Below are positions 28,724 through 38,357 of a stretch of DNA of 64,000 bases, piece after piece. A program made the translations under genes and the position numbers. The notes below the pieces were generated by a model. That model was not told the origin of the DNA and did no database searches. It was given only the letters and a program-made list of their open reading frames with translations. The DNA lies in assembly GCA_903828535.1 (NCBI GenBank), contig CAIKMN010000003.1, positions 186,001 through 250,000 of the forward strand, read 5' to 3'. Each line of letters opens with the position of its first letter. Position 1 is the first letter of the stretch. The stretch is from an uncultured Curvibacter sp. (GTDB lineage Bacteria > Pseudomonadota > Gammaproteobacteria > Burkholderiales > Burkholderiaceae_C).

Positions 28724-29409
28724 TGCTGCACTTTAAAAGGCAAGCCCCGCTGTCAAACCCGGAAAGATCAGGAAGTCTAAGGCGTTTTTCTTGGCCTTTG
28801 CTGCTGTGCTTGTCGGTCGCGCCGAGTTGGCTTTGGGCGCAGGCGCCTTCGATTTCGACCTCTCCTTTTGAAGTCATTGCCGCCACCCGTGAATCGCTGC
28901 GACTTCAACAAATTCAGCTCGAAGCCGAGTGTTACCAGCGGTTTGCCGTGAACGATTGCTTGGAAGCCCGTCGACTGAATTACCGCGCGCAACTGAACGA
29001 TTTAAAACGCCAAGAAAACAGTTTGAAAGCGGAGCAACGGCGCACCCTTGGCGCGCTTGAGTTGGAGCGCTTGGACGCCCATTTTTCCAGCGACCTGCTA
29101 GACCATGAGCAAGCCCACCGGCAGCAAAAAGCAGACGCCAATGGGGCTCATCTATTGGAATTAGAGCAATCGCATGGGGCCGACGAGATCGCCCGTGAAC
29201 AGGCCAGGTTACAGCGCCAAGCCCAAGCGGAAGCCCGACAAAAACAGCATGAACAGGTGTTGAGTGATTTGCGCGCTCGGCAGGCGGATGAGGCCAAACA
29301 GCGAGCAGCCTATCAAGAAAAGCGGGAAGCCGCTGCCAAAAGACAAGCCGAGCAAGTGGCCAAAGACGGCGATAAAAAAGGGGCTGTCGCCCCTTTGTTG
29401 CCTAAGTAA
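28723..29409 (+). CDS. Exported coiled-coil protein of unknown function
   Basis: 228 residues. The ATG shares its first base with the zapE stop. A signal peptide (basic RRF, hydrophobic WPLLLCLSVAP, cleavage after WAQA near residue 41) is followed by a long charged helix rich in Arg, Gln, Glu and Ala (about residues 50-215) that is probably a coiled coil. A conserved-looking Cys pair stands at CYQRFAVNDCLEARR, suggesting a disulfide near the start of the helix. I recall similar small Burkholderiales proteins without a role. A transcription terminator for bamD lies within the last codons. Confidence 0.72.
   Translation: MLHFKRQAPLSNPERSGSLRRFSWPLLLCLSVAPSWLWAQAPSISTSPFEVIAATRESLRLQQIQLEAECYQRFAVNDCLEARRLNYRAQLNDLKRQENSLKAEQRRTLGALELERLDAHFSSDLLDHEQAHRQQKADANGAHLLELEQSHGADEIAREQARLQRQAQAEARQKQHEQVLSDLRARQADEAKQRAAYQEKREAAAKRQAEQVAKDGDKKGAVAPLLPK
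29374..29396 (-). terminator. Intrinsic terminator for bamD
   Basis: AAAGGGGC (29377-29384) and GCCCCTTT (29389-29396) form a perfect 8-bp stem with loop TGTC. On the minus strand the stem runs straight into six T residues (complement of 29374-29379). It lies 37 bases past the bamD stop and inside the 3' coding end of the convergent coiled-coil gene. On the plus strand only TTT follows, so it is mainly a minus-strand terminator. Confidence 0.8.
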
Positions 29410-29432
29410 CGCCGTCAGCCCGGCCCACGAAC

Positions 29433-30269
29433 TTACCAAATTTTCCACCACGCGGATTTTTGGGGGCGCAGGCTGGTCAGGTAGGGGCTGTTGGGGTAGT
29501 TGAGTTCCAAGACGCGCAAGGCGTCATCGCGCATCTGGGGCATGGCCAAAGCGTCGTAAGACTTGACCATCAGGCTCAGGGCTTCTTCGGTGGCGGGCAC
29601 ATTCGGGAATTCCGTCACCGCATACTGAGCCCGGTTGATCGCCGCCACATAGGCCCCGCGGGTGAAGTAGTAACGCGCCACATGCACCTCAGATTGCGCC
29701 AGAGAATTCACAATGTAATTCATGCGCAACCTGGCGTCAGACGCGTAAATGGAGTCGGGGAAACGACTGACCAATTCTTTGAAAGCGTCAAAAGAATCTT
29801 TGGCCGCCTTTTGATCGCGCTCCGACAAATCTTGCTGAATGATGCTGGCAAATAAGCCCAGGTTATCGTTGAAGTTCACCACCCCTTTGAGGTAAAGCGC
29901 ATAGTCCATGCCCGGACTGCTGGGGTGCAAACGGATGAACCGGTCGAGTGTGGTGACGGCCTGAGTGGGTTCGCCGGATTTGTATTGGGCGTAGGCTTTT
30001 TCAATTTCCGCTTGCTGGGCCAAAGGGGTGCCCGCTGCGCGACCCTCGAGTTTTTCAAACAGGGGAATGGCCTTGTCGTAGGCGCCACTCTTGGCTTCGT
30101 CTTTGGCTTCGGCGTAAAGTTTTTCGTTCGACCATTTGGCGGTGGAGTCGGTGGCGCCGCCATCGGCACAACCACTCAGGACAACCAGGGAGCCCGCACC
30201 GAAGGCAAGCCAAAATGCGTTGCCCCACGAACTGAATGCAAACGCGGATAATTTGGCACGAACGGTCAA
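29433..30269 (-). CDS. bamD: Outer-membrane assembly lipoprotein BamD
   Basis: 278 residues from a TTG at 30269, chosen because AAGGGG (complement of 30276-30281) sits six bases upstream and a perfect -10 hexamer overlaps the only upstream ATG (30299). The lipobox LVVLSGC puts the lipidated Cys at residue 34. Five TPR-like helical hairpins follow (KLYAEAKDEAKSGAYDKAIPLFEKLE, and so on), the YfiO/BamD fold. BamD is the essential lipoprotein of the BAM complex that inserts beta-barrels. It is divergent from rluD, as in many proteobacteria. Confidence 0.93.
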   Translation of the reverse strand: MTVRAKLSAFAFSSWGNAFWLAFGAGSLVVLSGCADGGATDSTAKWSNEKLYAEAKDEAKSGAYDKAIPLFEKLEGRAAGTPLAQQAEIEKAYAQYKSGEPTQAVTTLDRFIRLHPSSPGMDYALYLKGVVNFNDNLGLFASIIQQDLSERDQKAAKDSFDAFKELVSRFPDSIYASDARLRMNYIVNSLAQSEVHVARYYFTRGAYVAAINRAQYAVTEFPNVPATEEALSLMVKSYDALAMPQMRDDALRVLELNYPNSPYLTSLRPQKSAWWKIW

Positions 30270-30279
30270 TGGAAGCCCC

Positions 30280-31380
30280 TTGAAACAAAGCAAAAACATT
30301 ATATCGACGCTCAACCCTGAGCCCTCCGAATCCAGTCCTGAATTGTTGGACCTGAGTGAACCCAGCGAGCCCAATGAAGAGGAGGGTGAGCACCGCTCTT
30401 GGCGCGTGGATGCAGCTGGCCATGGCCAGCGCTTAGACAAGGTGTTGACTCAGGCCTTGCAGGAATTTTCTCGTAATTATTTGCAACAGTTGATCGAGGA
30501 GGGCGCTGTGACCTGGCGCGGGGCGGTGGTCACCAAGCCCGCCAGCAAGGTGCTGGCGGGCGATGAACTGGCCATCCACATTCGACCGACACCGCAAAGC
30601 CAAGCCTTTAAACCCGAAGCCATGTCCTTGGCCATCGTTTTTGAAGATGAACACCTGATGGTCATCAACAAACCCGCTGGGCTGGTGGTTCACCCGGCGC
30701 CGGGGCACTGGAGTGGCACCTTGTTGAATGGCCTGCTGGCCCACCACGCCGGGGCAGCCCAGATGCCTCGTGCGGGCATCGTCCACCGCTTGGACCGTGA
30801 CACCAGTGGCTTGATGGTGGTGGCCAAAACCCGGGCCAGCATGGATCGGTTGGTGCAACAGATCGCCGCCCGCGAGGTGAGTCGTCAGTATTTGGCCTTG
30901 GCCCATCACACTTGGGAAGGCGGCAAAAAAGCCACGGTCGAAGCCCCCATTGGTCGAGACCCTCGACAGCGCTTGCGCATGGCCGTGGTGGATTTGGAGC
31001 ACCATGCCGGCAAAACGGCCAAAACGGACATTTATTTCTTGGCCAACAGCCACGAAGTCAGCCCCTTGGTGACCCTGAAAGCCAGTCATGCGGCCCTCAG
31101 CAAATCGTTCAAGGACGAATCGGTTTGCTCGGTGCGCTGCGTGTTGCACACCGGACGCACCCACCAGATTCGGGTCCACATGGCCAGCTTGGGCCACCCC
31201 TTGGTGGGCGATGCGCTGTATGGAGGCCAACCGGCCGGTGGCTTGAATCGTCAGGCTTTACACGCCTGGCGCTTGGCATTTGTTCACCCCATCACCCAAG
31301 AACCCCTGTCATTTGAAGCCGCTGTCCCCGAAGATTTTCAGGCTGGCTTGGCGTTCTGGCAGTTCGAAACTGAAACTTGA
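30280..31380 (+). CDS. rluD: Ribosomal large subunit pseudouridine synthase D
   Basis: About 366 residues from TTG 30280 (GGAAG at 30271-30275 upstream); TTG 30343 or GTG 30406 are alternatives because the first 40 residues (Pro/Glu/Ser-rich) are not conserved. The S4 domain begins near GQRLDKVLTQAL. The catalytic segment is RAGIVHRLDRDTSGLMVVAK (active Asp), followed by RTHQIRVHMASLGHPLVGD. RluD makes the pseudouridines of helix 69 of 23S rRNA. It is divergent from bamD with almost no gap. Confidence 0.92.
   Translation: MKQSKNIISTLNPEPSESSPELLDLSEPSEPNEEEGEHRSWRVDAAGHGQRLDKVLTQALQEFSRNYLQQLIEEGAVTWRGAVVTKPASKVLAGDELAIHIRPTPQSQAFKPEAMSLAIVFEDEHLMVINKPAGLVVHPAPGHWSGTLLNGLLAHHAGAAQMPRAGIVHRLDRDTSGLMVVAKTRASMDRLVQQIAAREVSRQYLALAHHTWEGGKKATVEAPIGRDPRQRLRMAVVDLEHHAGKTAKTDIYFLANSHEVSPLVTLKASHAALSKSFKDESVCSVRCVLHTGRTHQIRVHMASLGHPLVGDALYGGQPAGGLNRQALHAWRLAFVHPITQEPLSFEAAVPEDFQAGLAFWQFETET
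30298..30303 (-). promoter_or_regulatory. Perfect -10 element (TATAAT) upstream of bamD
   Basis: The minus strand reads TATAAT at 30303-30298. It is followed 16 bases later by AAGGGG and then the TTG start. The expected -35 window holds no good TTGACA match. The ATG at 30299 lies within this hexamer and is therefore unlikely to be the start codon. Confidence 0.5.
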
Positions 31381-31564
31381 TTGGTTTCAAGGACTCGGCT
31401 GTGGGGCAAGGCCGGGTAAATCGAGCGGTCTAAGCTAGAATCGCACCCACTGCAGGGGGCTCGCCGCTTGACTTCAAGCCGTTTTAAGGTCGTCCTGTTT
31501 TTAATCGCCATGAACCGCCCGGTCAAACCGGGGCGGGGCCCATGGGCCTTCTGGATCCTGAACC
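31381..31564 (+). promoter_or_regulatory. Structured leader upstream of scpB
   Basis: 184 bases without a supported gene. TAGAAT at 31436-31441 may be a -10 element. Near the 3' end CCGCCCGG (31515-31522) pairs with CCGGGGCGG (31528-31536) with one bulge. A perfect 12-base palindrome GGCCCATGGGCC follows at 31537-31548, 16 bases before the ATG. The start region is therefore likely to be folded. Confidence 0.4.
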
Positions 31565-32272
31565 ATGAATACGACACATGCACGGCGCATTCTGGAAACC
31601 GCTCTGATTTGTGCCAGCCAACCTTTGTCCATCCGAGACATGCGGGTGCTGTTCAACGACGAGTTGGGTGCCGATACTTTGAAAACTTTGCTTGCCGAAC
31701 TGCAAGCCGAATGGGCCCATCGTGGCGTCGAGTTGGTCATGATTGCCTCGGGTTGGCGCTTCCAAAGCCGCCCCGAGATGCGCCCTTACCTCGACCGGCT
31801 GAACCCAGAAAAACCACCCCGCTACACCCGCGCGGTGTTGGAGACCTTGGCCATCGTGGCTTACCGACAGCCGGTGACCCGGGGCGATATTGAAGACATC
31901 CGTGGTGTGACAGTCAACGCCTTGATCATCAAACAACTGGAAGACCGGGGCTGGATTGAGGTCATCGGCCACAGAGAAACAGTGGGACGCCCCGCCTTGT
32001 TTGCGACCACGCAACAGTTTTTAGACGATCTGGGCTTGGCTGCGCTGGATCAATTGCCGGCCTTGACCTCGCCAGAACCTTCGGACCAATTGCGCCAGGC
32101 CATGGCCGACGCCGCTGACCCCGAGTCGGCGGCGTTTCCTTTTGATGAACCTGAATTGCCCTTGGACCAGGTTTTTACCTTGCCTGCAGTGGAATCCCAC
32201 GCCGTAGTCCCAGAATGGTCTGAGGTAGAGACCGAACCTGTCCCGAAAGAGCCGCCCCATGACCCAGAATGA
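31565..32272 (+). CDS. scpB: Segregation and condensation protein B
   Basis: 235 residues. Two winged-helix domains, with [21 protein letters not shown] at the start and the conserved [23 protein letters not shown] mid-protein. ScpB forms the kleisin-associated part of the SMC-ScpAB condensin; scpA and smc are not in this window. The C-terminal 60 residues are acidic and variable. It overlaps rluB by 14 bases, so translation is probably coupled, an arrangement common in many phyla. Confidence 0.93.
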   Translation: MNTTHARRILETALICASQPLSIRDMRVLFNDELGADTLKTLLAELQAEWAHRGVELVMIASGWRFQSRPEMRPYLDRLNPEKPPRYTRAVLETLAIVAYRQPVTRGDIEDIRGVTVNALIIKQLEDRGWIEVIGHRETVGRPALFATTQQFLDDLGLAALDQLPALTSPEPSDQLRQAMADAADPESAAFPFDEPELPLDQVFTLPAVESHAVVPEWSEVETEPVPKEPPHDPE

Positions 32273-33617
32273 CAACCCCTTAAATCCCGAAGCGACTCAG
32301 TCCGCCCTCGTTCCAGACCCCCTAAACCTTCAGGCCAAGCGGGTCAACCCGTCTGGCGTCGAGCCGGGCAGTGAATCCCAATCGTCCCAATCGCTGCGAT
32401 TTGAGGACGTGGTGTCGGGGCAGTTCGATGCTGACGAGGCCTCACCCGATGTCTTGCCTTTGAAGCGCGTGCTGTTGCCGCAAGTTGAAACCCCCAAATT
32501 ACACAAAGTGCTGGCCCAAGCGGGCTTGGGGTCGCGTCTGGAGATGGAGCAACTGATTTTGGAAGGCCGAATTTCGGTCAATAACGAGCCGGCTCACATT
32601 GGCCAACGCGTGCAATATGGTGACCAGGTCAAGGTCAATGGAAAGCCCATTCGCTACCGCATTGACCCGCCGCCGCCGCGTGTCATCGCTTACCACAAGC
32701 CCGCCGGCGAAGTGGTGACCCACGACGACCCCCAAAATCGCCCCACGGTGTTTCGTCGCTTGCCCCGTTTGGCCCAAGGCAAATGGCAGTCGGTTGGTCG
32801 CCTGGACTTGAACACCGAAGGCCTGTTGCTTTTCACCAGCTCGGGCGAATTGGCCAATCAACTGATGCACCCGCGCTTTGGTTTGGAGCGTGAATATGCG
32901 GTTCGCGTTTTGGGCGCTTTGAGCGCTGAAGAAAAACAACGCCTGTTATCGGGCGTCCAACTTGACGATGGTTTGGCCCAATTTGGTTCGATCGAAGAGG
33001 GCGGTGGCGAAGGTTCTAACTGCTGGTACCGCGTCACCATTTCCGAAGGCCGTAACCGCGAAGTGCGTCGCATGATGGAGGCGGTGGGCCATGCGGTGAG
33101 CCGACTGATCCGCATTCGTTACGGCGCCATGATGCTGCCCCGTGGCCTCAAGCGGGGTGCCTTTATGGAGTTGGACGAGCGCGACATTCAAGCCCTCATG
33201 CGGGCTGCCCGAGCCCCTCGTGAAGACAATCATTTCAAGGGCGTGGAGGGGGGCGATGGTGATACCAGCATGGGCGCAACCCCCGGCCAAGATCACCGCC
33301 GTGCTGGACCCAGCCGCAGCGATGCCAACCGCCGACGTCGACCCGCAGGGCCTGGGCCGCGGGGTGATGGCGCACGAGCCCGACAGCCCGACCCGCTCAA
33401 AACCAATGTGTCGGCGGGCGGCTTGGGCACCGGCCCAGGCCGTCGCAAACCGAAAGCCACCGGGCAACCTGACCCCATGCGCACCTCTTTGGGCTACATT
33501 GGGGGCGACAGTTTGTCTCGCCAGCGTCAAAGCCAGAAACAAAACAAAGGCCCAAGGCGAGGGGGGGGTGGATTCAGTGGGGGGGGATCGTTCGGCGGTG
33601 GCGGTCGATCCCGCTAA
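32259..33617 (+). CDS. rluB: Ribosomal large subunit pseudouridine synthase B, long C-terminal tail
   Basis: 452 residues. A variable acidic N-terminus (about 80 residues) precedes the S4 domain ([29 protein letters not shown]) and the catalytic domain with the active Asp in [21 protein letters not shown] and [15 protein letters not shown]. After residue about 330 comes a basic, Gly/Arg/Pro-rich tail of some 120 residues containing two QPDPxxT motifs (QPDPLKT, QPDPMRT) and ending [15 protein letters not shown]. RluB modifies a 23S rRNA uridine near the peptidyl-transferase centre. The tail may bind RNA. Confidence 0.92.
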   Translation: MTQNDNPLNPEATQSALVPDPLNLQAKRVNPSGVEPGSESQSSQSLRFEDVVSGQFDADEASPDVLPLKRVLLPQVETPKLHKVLAQAGLGSRLEMEQLILEGRISVNNEPAHIGQRVQYGDQVKVNGKPIRYRIDPPPPRVIAYHKPAGEVVTHDDPQNRPTVFRRLPRLAQGKWQSVGRLDLNTEGLLLFTSSGELANQLMHPRFGLEREYAVRVLGALSAEEKQRLLSGVQLDDGLAQFGSIEEGGGEGSNCWYRVTISEGRNREVRRMMEAVGHAVSRLIRIRYGAMMLPRGLKRGAFMELDERDIQALMRAARAPREDNHFKGVEGGDGDTSMGATPGQDHRRAGPSRSDANRRRRPAGPGPRGDGARARQPDPLKTNVSAGGLGTGPGRRKPKATGQPDPMRTSLGYIGGDSLSRQRQSQKQNKGPRRGGGGFSGGGSFGGGGRSR

Positions 33618-33729
33618 GCCGAACCCAGCCCAATCGATCCCATAACCTGATCTTTATTCGAGGGAGATCGAATTCTCACGGGTTAGAATAACGGGCTTTT
33701 TTTAGTATTTTTACTGTCCAGGAAATCAC

Positions 33730-34155
33730 ATGGCAATCGAACGCACTCTCTCCATCATCAAACCCGACGCCGTTGCTAAGAACGTCATCGGTCAAATTTA
33801 TGCCCGTTTTGAAGCCGCTGGCCTGAAAATCGCCGCCGCTCGCATGGTTCACCTGTCCCGCGCTGACGCTGAACAGTTTTACGCCGTCCACGCTGCCCGT
33901 CCTTTCTTTAAAGACCTGGTCGATTTCATGATTTCTGGCCCCGTCATGGTGCAAGTGCTCGAAGGCGAAGGCGCGATTCTGAAGAACCGTGACCTGATGG
34001 GCGCCACCGACCCCAAGAAGGCAGCCCCCGGCACCATCCGTGCCGACTTCGCCGACAGCATCGACGCCAACGCCGTGCACGGTTCTGACGCCGCTGAAAC
34101 AGCTGCCGTTGAAATCGCCACCTTCTTCCCCGCTTTGAACGTCTACGCACGTTGA
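33730..34155 (+). CDS. ndk: Nucleoside diphosphate kinase
   Basis: 141 residues, exactly the family length. Catalytic His in VHGSD (H117), with the N-terminal [17 protein letters not shown] and ARM. Transfers the gamma-phosphate between nucleotides via phospho-His. The 112-base upstream gap contains TAGAAT (33684-33689), a possible -10, then a T-run and CAGGAA as ribosome binding site. The gap is notably AT-rich. It is followed by rlmN after 4 bases. Confidence 0.97.
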   Translation: MAIERTLSIIKPDAVAKNVIGQIYARFEAAGLKIAAARMVHLSRADAEQFYAVHAARPFFKDLVDFMISGPVMVQVLEGEGAILKNRDLMGATDPKKAAPGTIRADFADSIDANAVHGSDAAETAAVEIATFFPALNVYAR

Positions 34156-34159
34156 GTCG

Positions 34160-35332
34160 GTGACCTCCAGCGCCACCAACCTGCTCGAATTTGACCTCGA
34201 CGGTCTGGCGGGTTTTTGTGAGCGCTTGGGGGAAAAACGCTTTCGCGCCACGCAACTGTTTCGTTGGATTCACCAGCGCGGAGAATCCGATTTTGATGGC
34301 ATGAGCGACTTGGCCAAGTCGCTGCGCGAAAAGCTCAAAACCACCGCCGTGATTCAAGCCTTGCCGGTTTTGAGTCAGCATGAATCAGCCGACGGTACGA
34401 TCAAGTGGTTGTTTGATGTGGGCAACGGGGACGCCGTCGAGGCCGTTTTCATCCCTGAGGACGACCGAGGCACTTTGTGTGTTTCATCACAAGCCGGTTG
34501 TGCCGTGGGCTGCCGTTTTTGCGCCACCGGTCACCAAGGCTTTAGCCGAAATCTAACGACCGCTGAAATCCTGGCCCAGCTCTGGTTTGCCGAGCATTTT
34601 TTGCGGCGTCATTTGAATCGCAGTGGCAAAAATGCCGACGAGCGCGTGATCTCCAACGTGGTCATGATGGGCATGGGCGAGCCTTTGCAAAATTACAGCG
34701 CCTTGGTGCCTGCCCTGCGCACCATGCTGGACGACCACGCTTACGGCCTCTCTCGCCGACGTGTGACGGTGTCCACCTCCGGTGTGGTGCCGATGATGGA
34801 CCGCCTCTCTCAAGAAGTGCCTGTGGCCTTGGCTGTTTCGCTGCACGCCCCCAACGACAGCTTGCGCGACGGGCTGGTGCCTTTGAATAAAAAATACCCC
34901 TTGGCCGAACTGATGTCGGCTTGTCAGCGTTATTTGGAATTCGCACCGCGCGACTTCATCACCTTCGAATACTGCATGCTCGATGGCGTGAACGACAGCC
35001 CCGAACAGGCGCGCCAGTTGATTGACTTGGTTTCGTCCTTTGTGCCCACCCAATCGGGTCGGCGTGATTGGTGCAAGTTCAATCTGATCCCCTTTAACCC
35101 TTTCGCCGCCTCGGGGCTGCACCGATCTTCCGCCGCGGCCGTCCAGCAATTTAGCCAGGTCTTGATTGAAGCCGGCTGGGTCACCACGGTGCGCAAGACC
35201 CGGGGCGATGACATTGACGCCGCGTGCGGTCAGTTGGCCGGCGATGTGAAGGACCGTACGCGAGCCCAAGACCGCATGGCCGCGCTGCGTCAAAACGGCG
35301 TCATCCCCCTTCACCCTGTCACGGACTTATAG
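34160..35332 (+). CDS. rlmN: Dual-specificity 23S rRNA/tRNA A methyltransferase RlmN
   Basis: 390 residues from a GTG four bases after ndk. Radical-SAM enzyme that methylates C2 of A2503 in 23S rRNA and A37 in tRNAs. Cluster motif [12 protein letters not shown], then [10 protein letters not shown] and [10 protein letters not shown]; the C-terminal domain carries the conserved Cys of the reaction ([11 protein letters not shown]). Together with pilW and the rodZ-ispG-hisS group this matches the conserved proteobacterial cluster. Confidence 0.96.
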   Translation: MTSSATNLLEFDLDGLAGFCERLGEKRFRATQLFRWIHQRGESDFDGMSDLAKSLREKLKTTAVIQALPVLSQHESADGTIKWLFDVGNGDAVEAVFIPEDDRGTLCVSSQAGCAVGCRFCATGHQGFSRNLTTAEILAQLWFAEHFLRRHLNRSGKNADERVISNVVMMGMGEPLQNYSALVPALRTMLDDHAYGLSRRRVTVSTSGVVPMMDRLSQEVPVALAVSLHAPNDSLRDGLVPLNKKYPLAELMSACQRYLEFAPRDFITFEYCMLDGVNDSPEQARQLIDLVSSFVPTQSGRRDWCKFNLIPFNPFAASGLHRSSAAAVQQFSQVLIEAGWVTTVRKTRGDDIDAACGQLAGDVKDRTRAQDRMAALRQNGVIPLHPVTDL

Positions 35333-35340
35333 GCCGCTTC

Positions 35341-36192
35341 ATGGGCGCAGAATCATTCAAGCGCGCTGGGTCCCTCGTTGCCTCTTGTGTCCGGCGAGCG
35401 GCGGCTCCTTGGCGGACTTTTTCCTTGGCATTGGGCTTTGTGCTTTTTTTGTCAGGGCCTGAATTCAGTTCGGCCGCCCCGGTGGAACTGAGCAGGGGAG
35501 CCCAGCCAGCAGATTTGCACTTGGCCCTGGCGGTTCATTACTTCACAGCCGGGCAAAACTCGGTCGCTCTTGAAGAAGTCGATCGCTCCTTGCATGCCAA
35601 CCCCCACCCCGCGGAGGCCCACAGTCTGCGTGGGCTGATCGAATGGCATTTGCGCCACTATCCCTCGGCGGCTGCCAGTTTCCAGACGTCGTTGGCGTTG
35701 GAGCCGAGCAACCCCAACGTCTTGCAAAATGCGGCTTGGTGGCAATGCCAGCAAGGCCATTTAGCGCAGGCATTGCCTTTTTACGAAGCGGCTTTGGCGC
35801 TCAGCGATGGCGTTGATGCCCTGCGTTTGGGGAGTGCCAAAGCGGCTTGCCAACGGCAAGCTCGTCAATTTGAGGCGGCACAAGCCAGTTATTTGAGCGT
35901 TTTGGCCCTTGCAGCCGACCAGCCAGTGGACCAAAGACCCTCCAATGAGGCGCAAAACAGATTGATTTGGGAGGCAAATCGGGCTTTAGCAGAGATAATG
36001 TTCAACCGGGGTGCATTTGCTGAAGCAAACCCCTATATTCGCCAAGTGAACCAGTCGCGATGGGCCGATGCAGGCACCTTGTGGTTAGGGGTTCAAATCG
36101 AACGAGGCCTGGGCGTGAACGAAGCGAGTGGTGTGTGGTTAGACCGTTTAAAACGTCAGTTTCCTGAATCCAGGGAATCTGCAAAGCCGTAA
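35341..36192 (+). CDS. PilW/PilF-like TPR protein (type IV pilus biogenesis)
   Basis: 283 residues from ATG 35341, 8 bases after rlmN. A signal peptide or signal anchor (residues 24-46, FSLALGFVLFLSGPEF, then SSAAP) is followed by TPR motifs: HLALAVHYFTAGQNSVALEEVDRSL, AEAHSLRGLIEWHLRHYPSAAASFQTSLALEPSNPNV, and later repeats. PilW-type pilotins localise the secretin PilQ. The position between rlmN and a rodZ-like gene is the standard place for this protein. Pilus function is an inference from position and TPRs. Confidence 0.8.
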   Translation: MGAESFKRAGSLVASCVRRAAAPWRTFSLALGFVLFLSGPEFSSAAPVELSRGAQPADLHLALAVHYFTAGQNSVALEEVDRSLHANPHPAEAHSLRGLIEWHLRHYPSAAASFQTSLALEPSNPNVLQNAAWWQCQQGHLAQALPFYEAALALSDGVDALRLGSAKAACQRQARQFEAAQASYLSVLALAADQPVDQRPSNEAQNRLIWEANRALAEIMFNRGAFAEANPYIRQVNQSRWADAGTLWLGVQIERGLGVNEASGVWLDRLKRQFPESRESAKP

Positions 36193-36212
36193 TAAAGCGA
36201 ACGAGGTACTGA

Positions 36213-37049
36213 ATGACTGAGGATGTCAAAAGCGCAGAGACAGCCGGCAGCTTGCTCCGATCGGCCCGTCAGGCCTCTGGGGTGCACATCTCCGTCTTGG
36301 CGATGCGACTCAAAGTCCCCGTCAGCAAAATTGAGTGCTTGGAAAACAACCAGTGGGATCTGTTCGCTGATCTTGTTTTTGCCCGGACTTTGGCCATCAG
36401 TACCTGCAAACAACTTCGCATCGACCCCGCTCCCGTTTTGGCTTTGTTGCCTAAGGCTGCCCCACCTCGGCTGAATGTAGAAGAATCGGGTTTAAACCAA
36501 CGTTTTCTGAACGCAACGATCAAGCGGGATCGGCCTTGGTGGTTGGTATTCAAAACCCCCTTGGGCTTGGCGGTGCCGATCCTCGTCATCGCGGCCTTTT
36601 TGCTTTATTTCTGGGGGACATGGTTTCCCAGTCAACCCGCTCCTGAAGAGCCGGCGATGCCGCCCGATAGTCCCTTGCAAATGGAGGCGCCCAAAGAGGC
36701 CGGCGGACCAGACGCCGCACCTGCTGCACCGCCAACCGTCGCAGCGCCATCCATTTCACCGCCATCGGCTTCGCCCAAAGCGCCTCCGCCCCCTTTAGCC
36801 ACAGCCAATTCGGCCGCGGTCGCTTTTACCGCCACGGCGACCAGTTGGATTCAAGTCAGTGACGCCACGGGCCAGGTTGTTTTTTCAAAAACGCTGCAAG
36901 CCGGTGAGACTGCCGATGCCCAAGGACAAGCCCCCCTCAAGGTGGTGTTGGGTAATGCGGGCGGAACGCATGTTTTGGTTAAAAACCAGGCTTTCGATAC
37001 CCAACCCTTTGTGGTCAACAACGTCGCTCGTTTTGAGATTCAGCCATGA
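36213..37049 (+). CDS. rodZ: RodZ-like HTH/transmembrane cytoskeletal protein
   Basis: 278 residues. N-terminal HTH domain ([39 protein letters not shown], residues 13-51), one transmembrane helix ([19 protein letters not shown], about residues 113-131), a Pro/Ala-rich periplasmic linker (about 140-195) and the C-terminal DUF4115 beta domain ([22 protein letters not shown]). RodZ links MreB to the wall machinery and shapes rods. It overlaps ispG by 4 bases (ATGA, 37046-37049). Confidence 0.85.
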   Translation: MTEDVKSAETAGSLLRSARQASGVHISVLAMRLKVPVSKIECLENNQWDLFADLVFARTLAISTCKQLRIDPAPVLALLPKAAPPRLNVEESGLNQRFLNATIKRDRPWWLVFKTPLGLAVPILVIAAFLLYFWGTWFPSQPAPEEPAMPPDSPLQMEAPKEAGGPDAAPAAPPTVAAPSISPPSASPKAPPPPLATANSAAVAFTATATSWIQVSDATGQVVFSKTLQAGETADAQGQAPLKVVLGNAGGTHVLVKNQAFDTQPFVVNNVARFEIQP

Positions 37050-38326
37050 TTGATCCACCCGCCTCCGAATTGTTGTCGTCTTCTCCCGTGGCGATCCCCC
37101 AACCGGCCCGAAGTCAAACCCTTCAAGCCCGCGTTGTATGGGGCGATCAAGTCGTGACCGTGGGCGGTAATGCGCCGGTGCGCGTTCAGTCCATGACCAA
37201 CACCGACACCGTCGACGTGATTGGCACGGCCATCCAAGTGAAAGAACTGGCGCTGTCGGGCTCTGAAATGGTGCGCCTGACCGTGAATACCCTGGAGGCG
37301 GCACAAGCCGTCCCGCACATCCGTGATCAGATCGACAAAATGGGCATTTCGGTCCCTTTGATTGGCGACTTCCATTACAACGGCCACCGTTTGCTGACGG
37401 AAGTGCCGGCCTGTGCGCAGGCCTTGTCCAAATACCGCATCAATCCCGGCAATGTGGGCAAGGGCGACAAACACGACGTCCAATTCGGCCAGATGATTGA
37501 GGCGGCTTTGCGCTTCGATAAACCGGTGCGGATCGGCGTCAACTGGGGCAGCTTGGATCAGGAACTGTTGGCCGATTTGATGGATCAAAACAGCCAGCGG
37601 GCCCAACCTTGGGAGGCGCGTCAAGTCATGTACGAAGCCTTGATGGCTTCTGCCTTGCAATCGGCCCAGTTGGCCGAAAGCATGGGCATGGCCCCCAATC
37701 AAATCATTTTGTCTTGCAAAGTCAGCGGCGTGCAAGACCTGATCGCGGTCTACCAATCCTTGTCAAAACGCTGTCATTACCCTTTGCATTTGGGCTTGAC
37801 AGAGGCCGGTATGGGCACCAAGGGCACCGTGGCTTCAAGCACCGCGCTGGGCATTTTGTTGCAGCAAGGCATCGGCGACACCATCCGCGTTTCCTTGACG
37901 CCGCAGCCCGGCGAATCGCGTACCCAAGAGGTGGTGATTGCCAACGAAATTTTGCAGTCGCTGGGCCTGCGCGTGTTTGTGCCCAGCGTCACGGCCTGCC
38001 CCGGTTGCGGCCGAACCACCAGCACCACTTTCCAAGAGTTGGCCAAACAAATTGACGACCATTTGCGGGCCCAAATGCCGGTCTGGCGCGTGAAGTACCC
38101 CGGCGTTGAGAACTTGAAACTGGCGGTGATGGGTTGCATCGTGAACGGCCCCGGTGAGAGCAAACACGCCGACATCGGTATCAGTTTGCCTGGCACGGGT
38201 GAAGCGCCTGCCGCCCCGGTCTTCATTGACGGCGAAAAAGCGTTGACCTTGCGCGGCGAGAACATCGCCCAAGAATTCCACCAAATCGTGGAAAACTACA
38301 TTCAAAAACGTTTTGCGCCGGCCTGA
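37046..38326 (+). CDS. ispG: 4-hydroxy-3-methylbut-2-en-1-yl diphosphate synthase
   Basis: 426 residues. MEP-pathway enzyme with a [4Fe-4S] cluster that reduces methylerythritol cyclodiphosphate to HMBPP. N-terminal [35 protein letters not shown] and the C-terminal cluster residues in [12 protein letters not shown] and [10 protein letters not shown]. Start ATG overlaps rodZ. Precedes hisS by 31 bases. Confidence 0.97.
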   Translation: MIDPPASELLSSSPVAIPQPARSQTLQARVVWGDQVVTVGGNAPVRVQSMTNTDTVDVIGTAIQVKELALSGSEMVRLTVNTLEAAQAVPHIRDQIDKMGISVPLIGDFHYNGHRLLTEVPACAQALSKYRINPGNVGKGDKHDVQFGQMIEAALRFDKPVRIGVNWGSLDQELLADLMDQNSQRAQPWEARQVMYEALMASALQSAQLAESMGMAPNQIILSCKVSGVQDLIAVYQSLSKRCHYPLHLGLTEAGMGTKGTVASSTALGILLQQGIGDTIRVSLTPQPGESRTQEVVIANEILQSLGLRVFVPSVTACPGCGRTTSTTFQELAKQIDDHLRAQMPVWRVKYPGVENLKLAVMGCIVNGPGESKHADIGISLPGTGEAPAAPVFIDGEKALTLRGENIAQEFHQIVENYIQKRFAPA

Positions 38327-38357
38327 TTGGCTTTGGGCATTCGTTTTTTCCAGAGAT

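Noticed and set aside
31468-31893. A longer open frame running through the scpB leader
   Set aside because: It overlaps scpB in another frame and has no conserved pattern; ScpB is clear.
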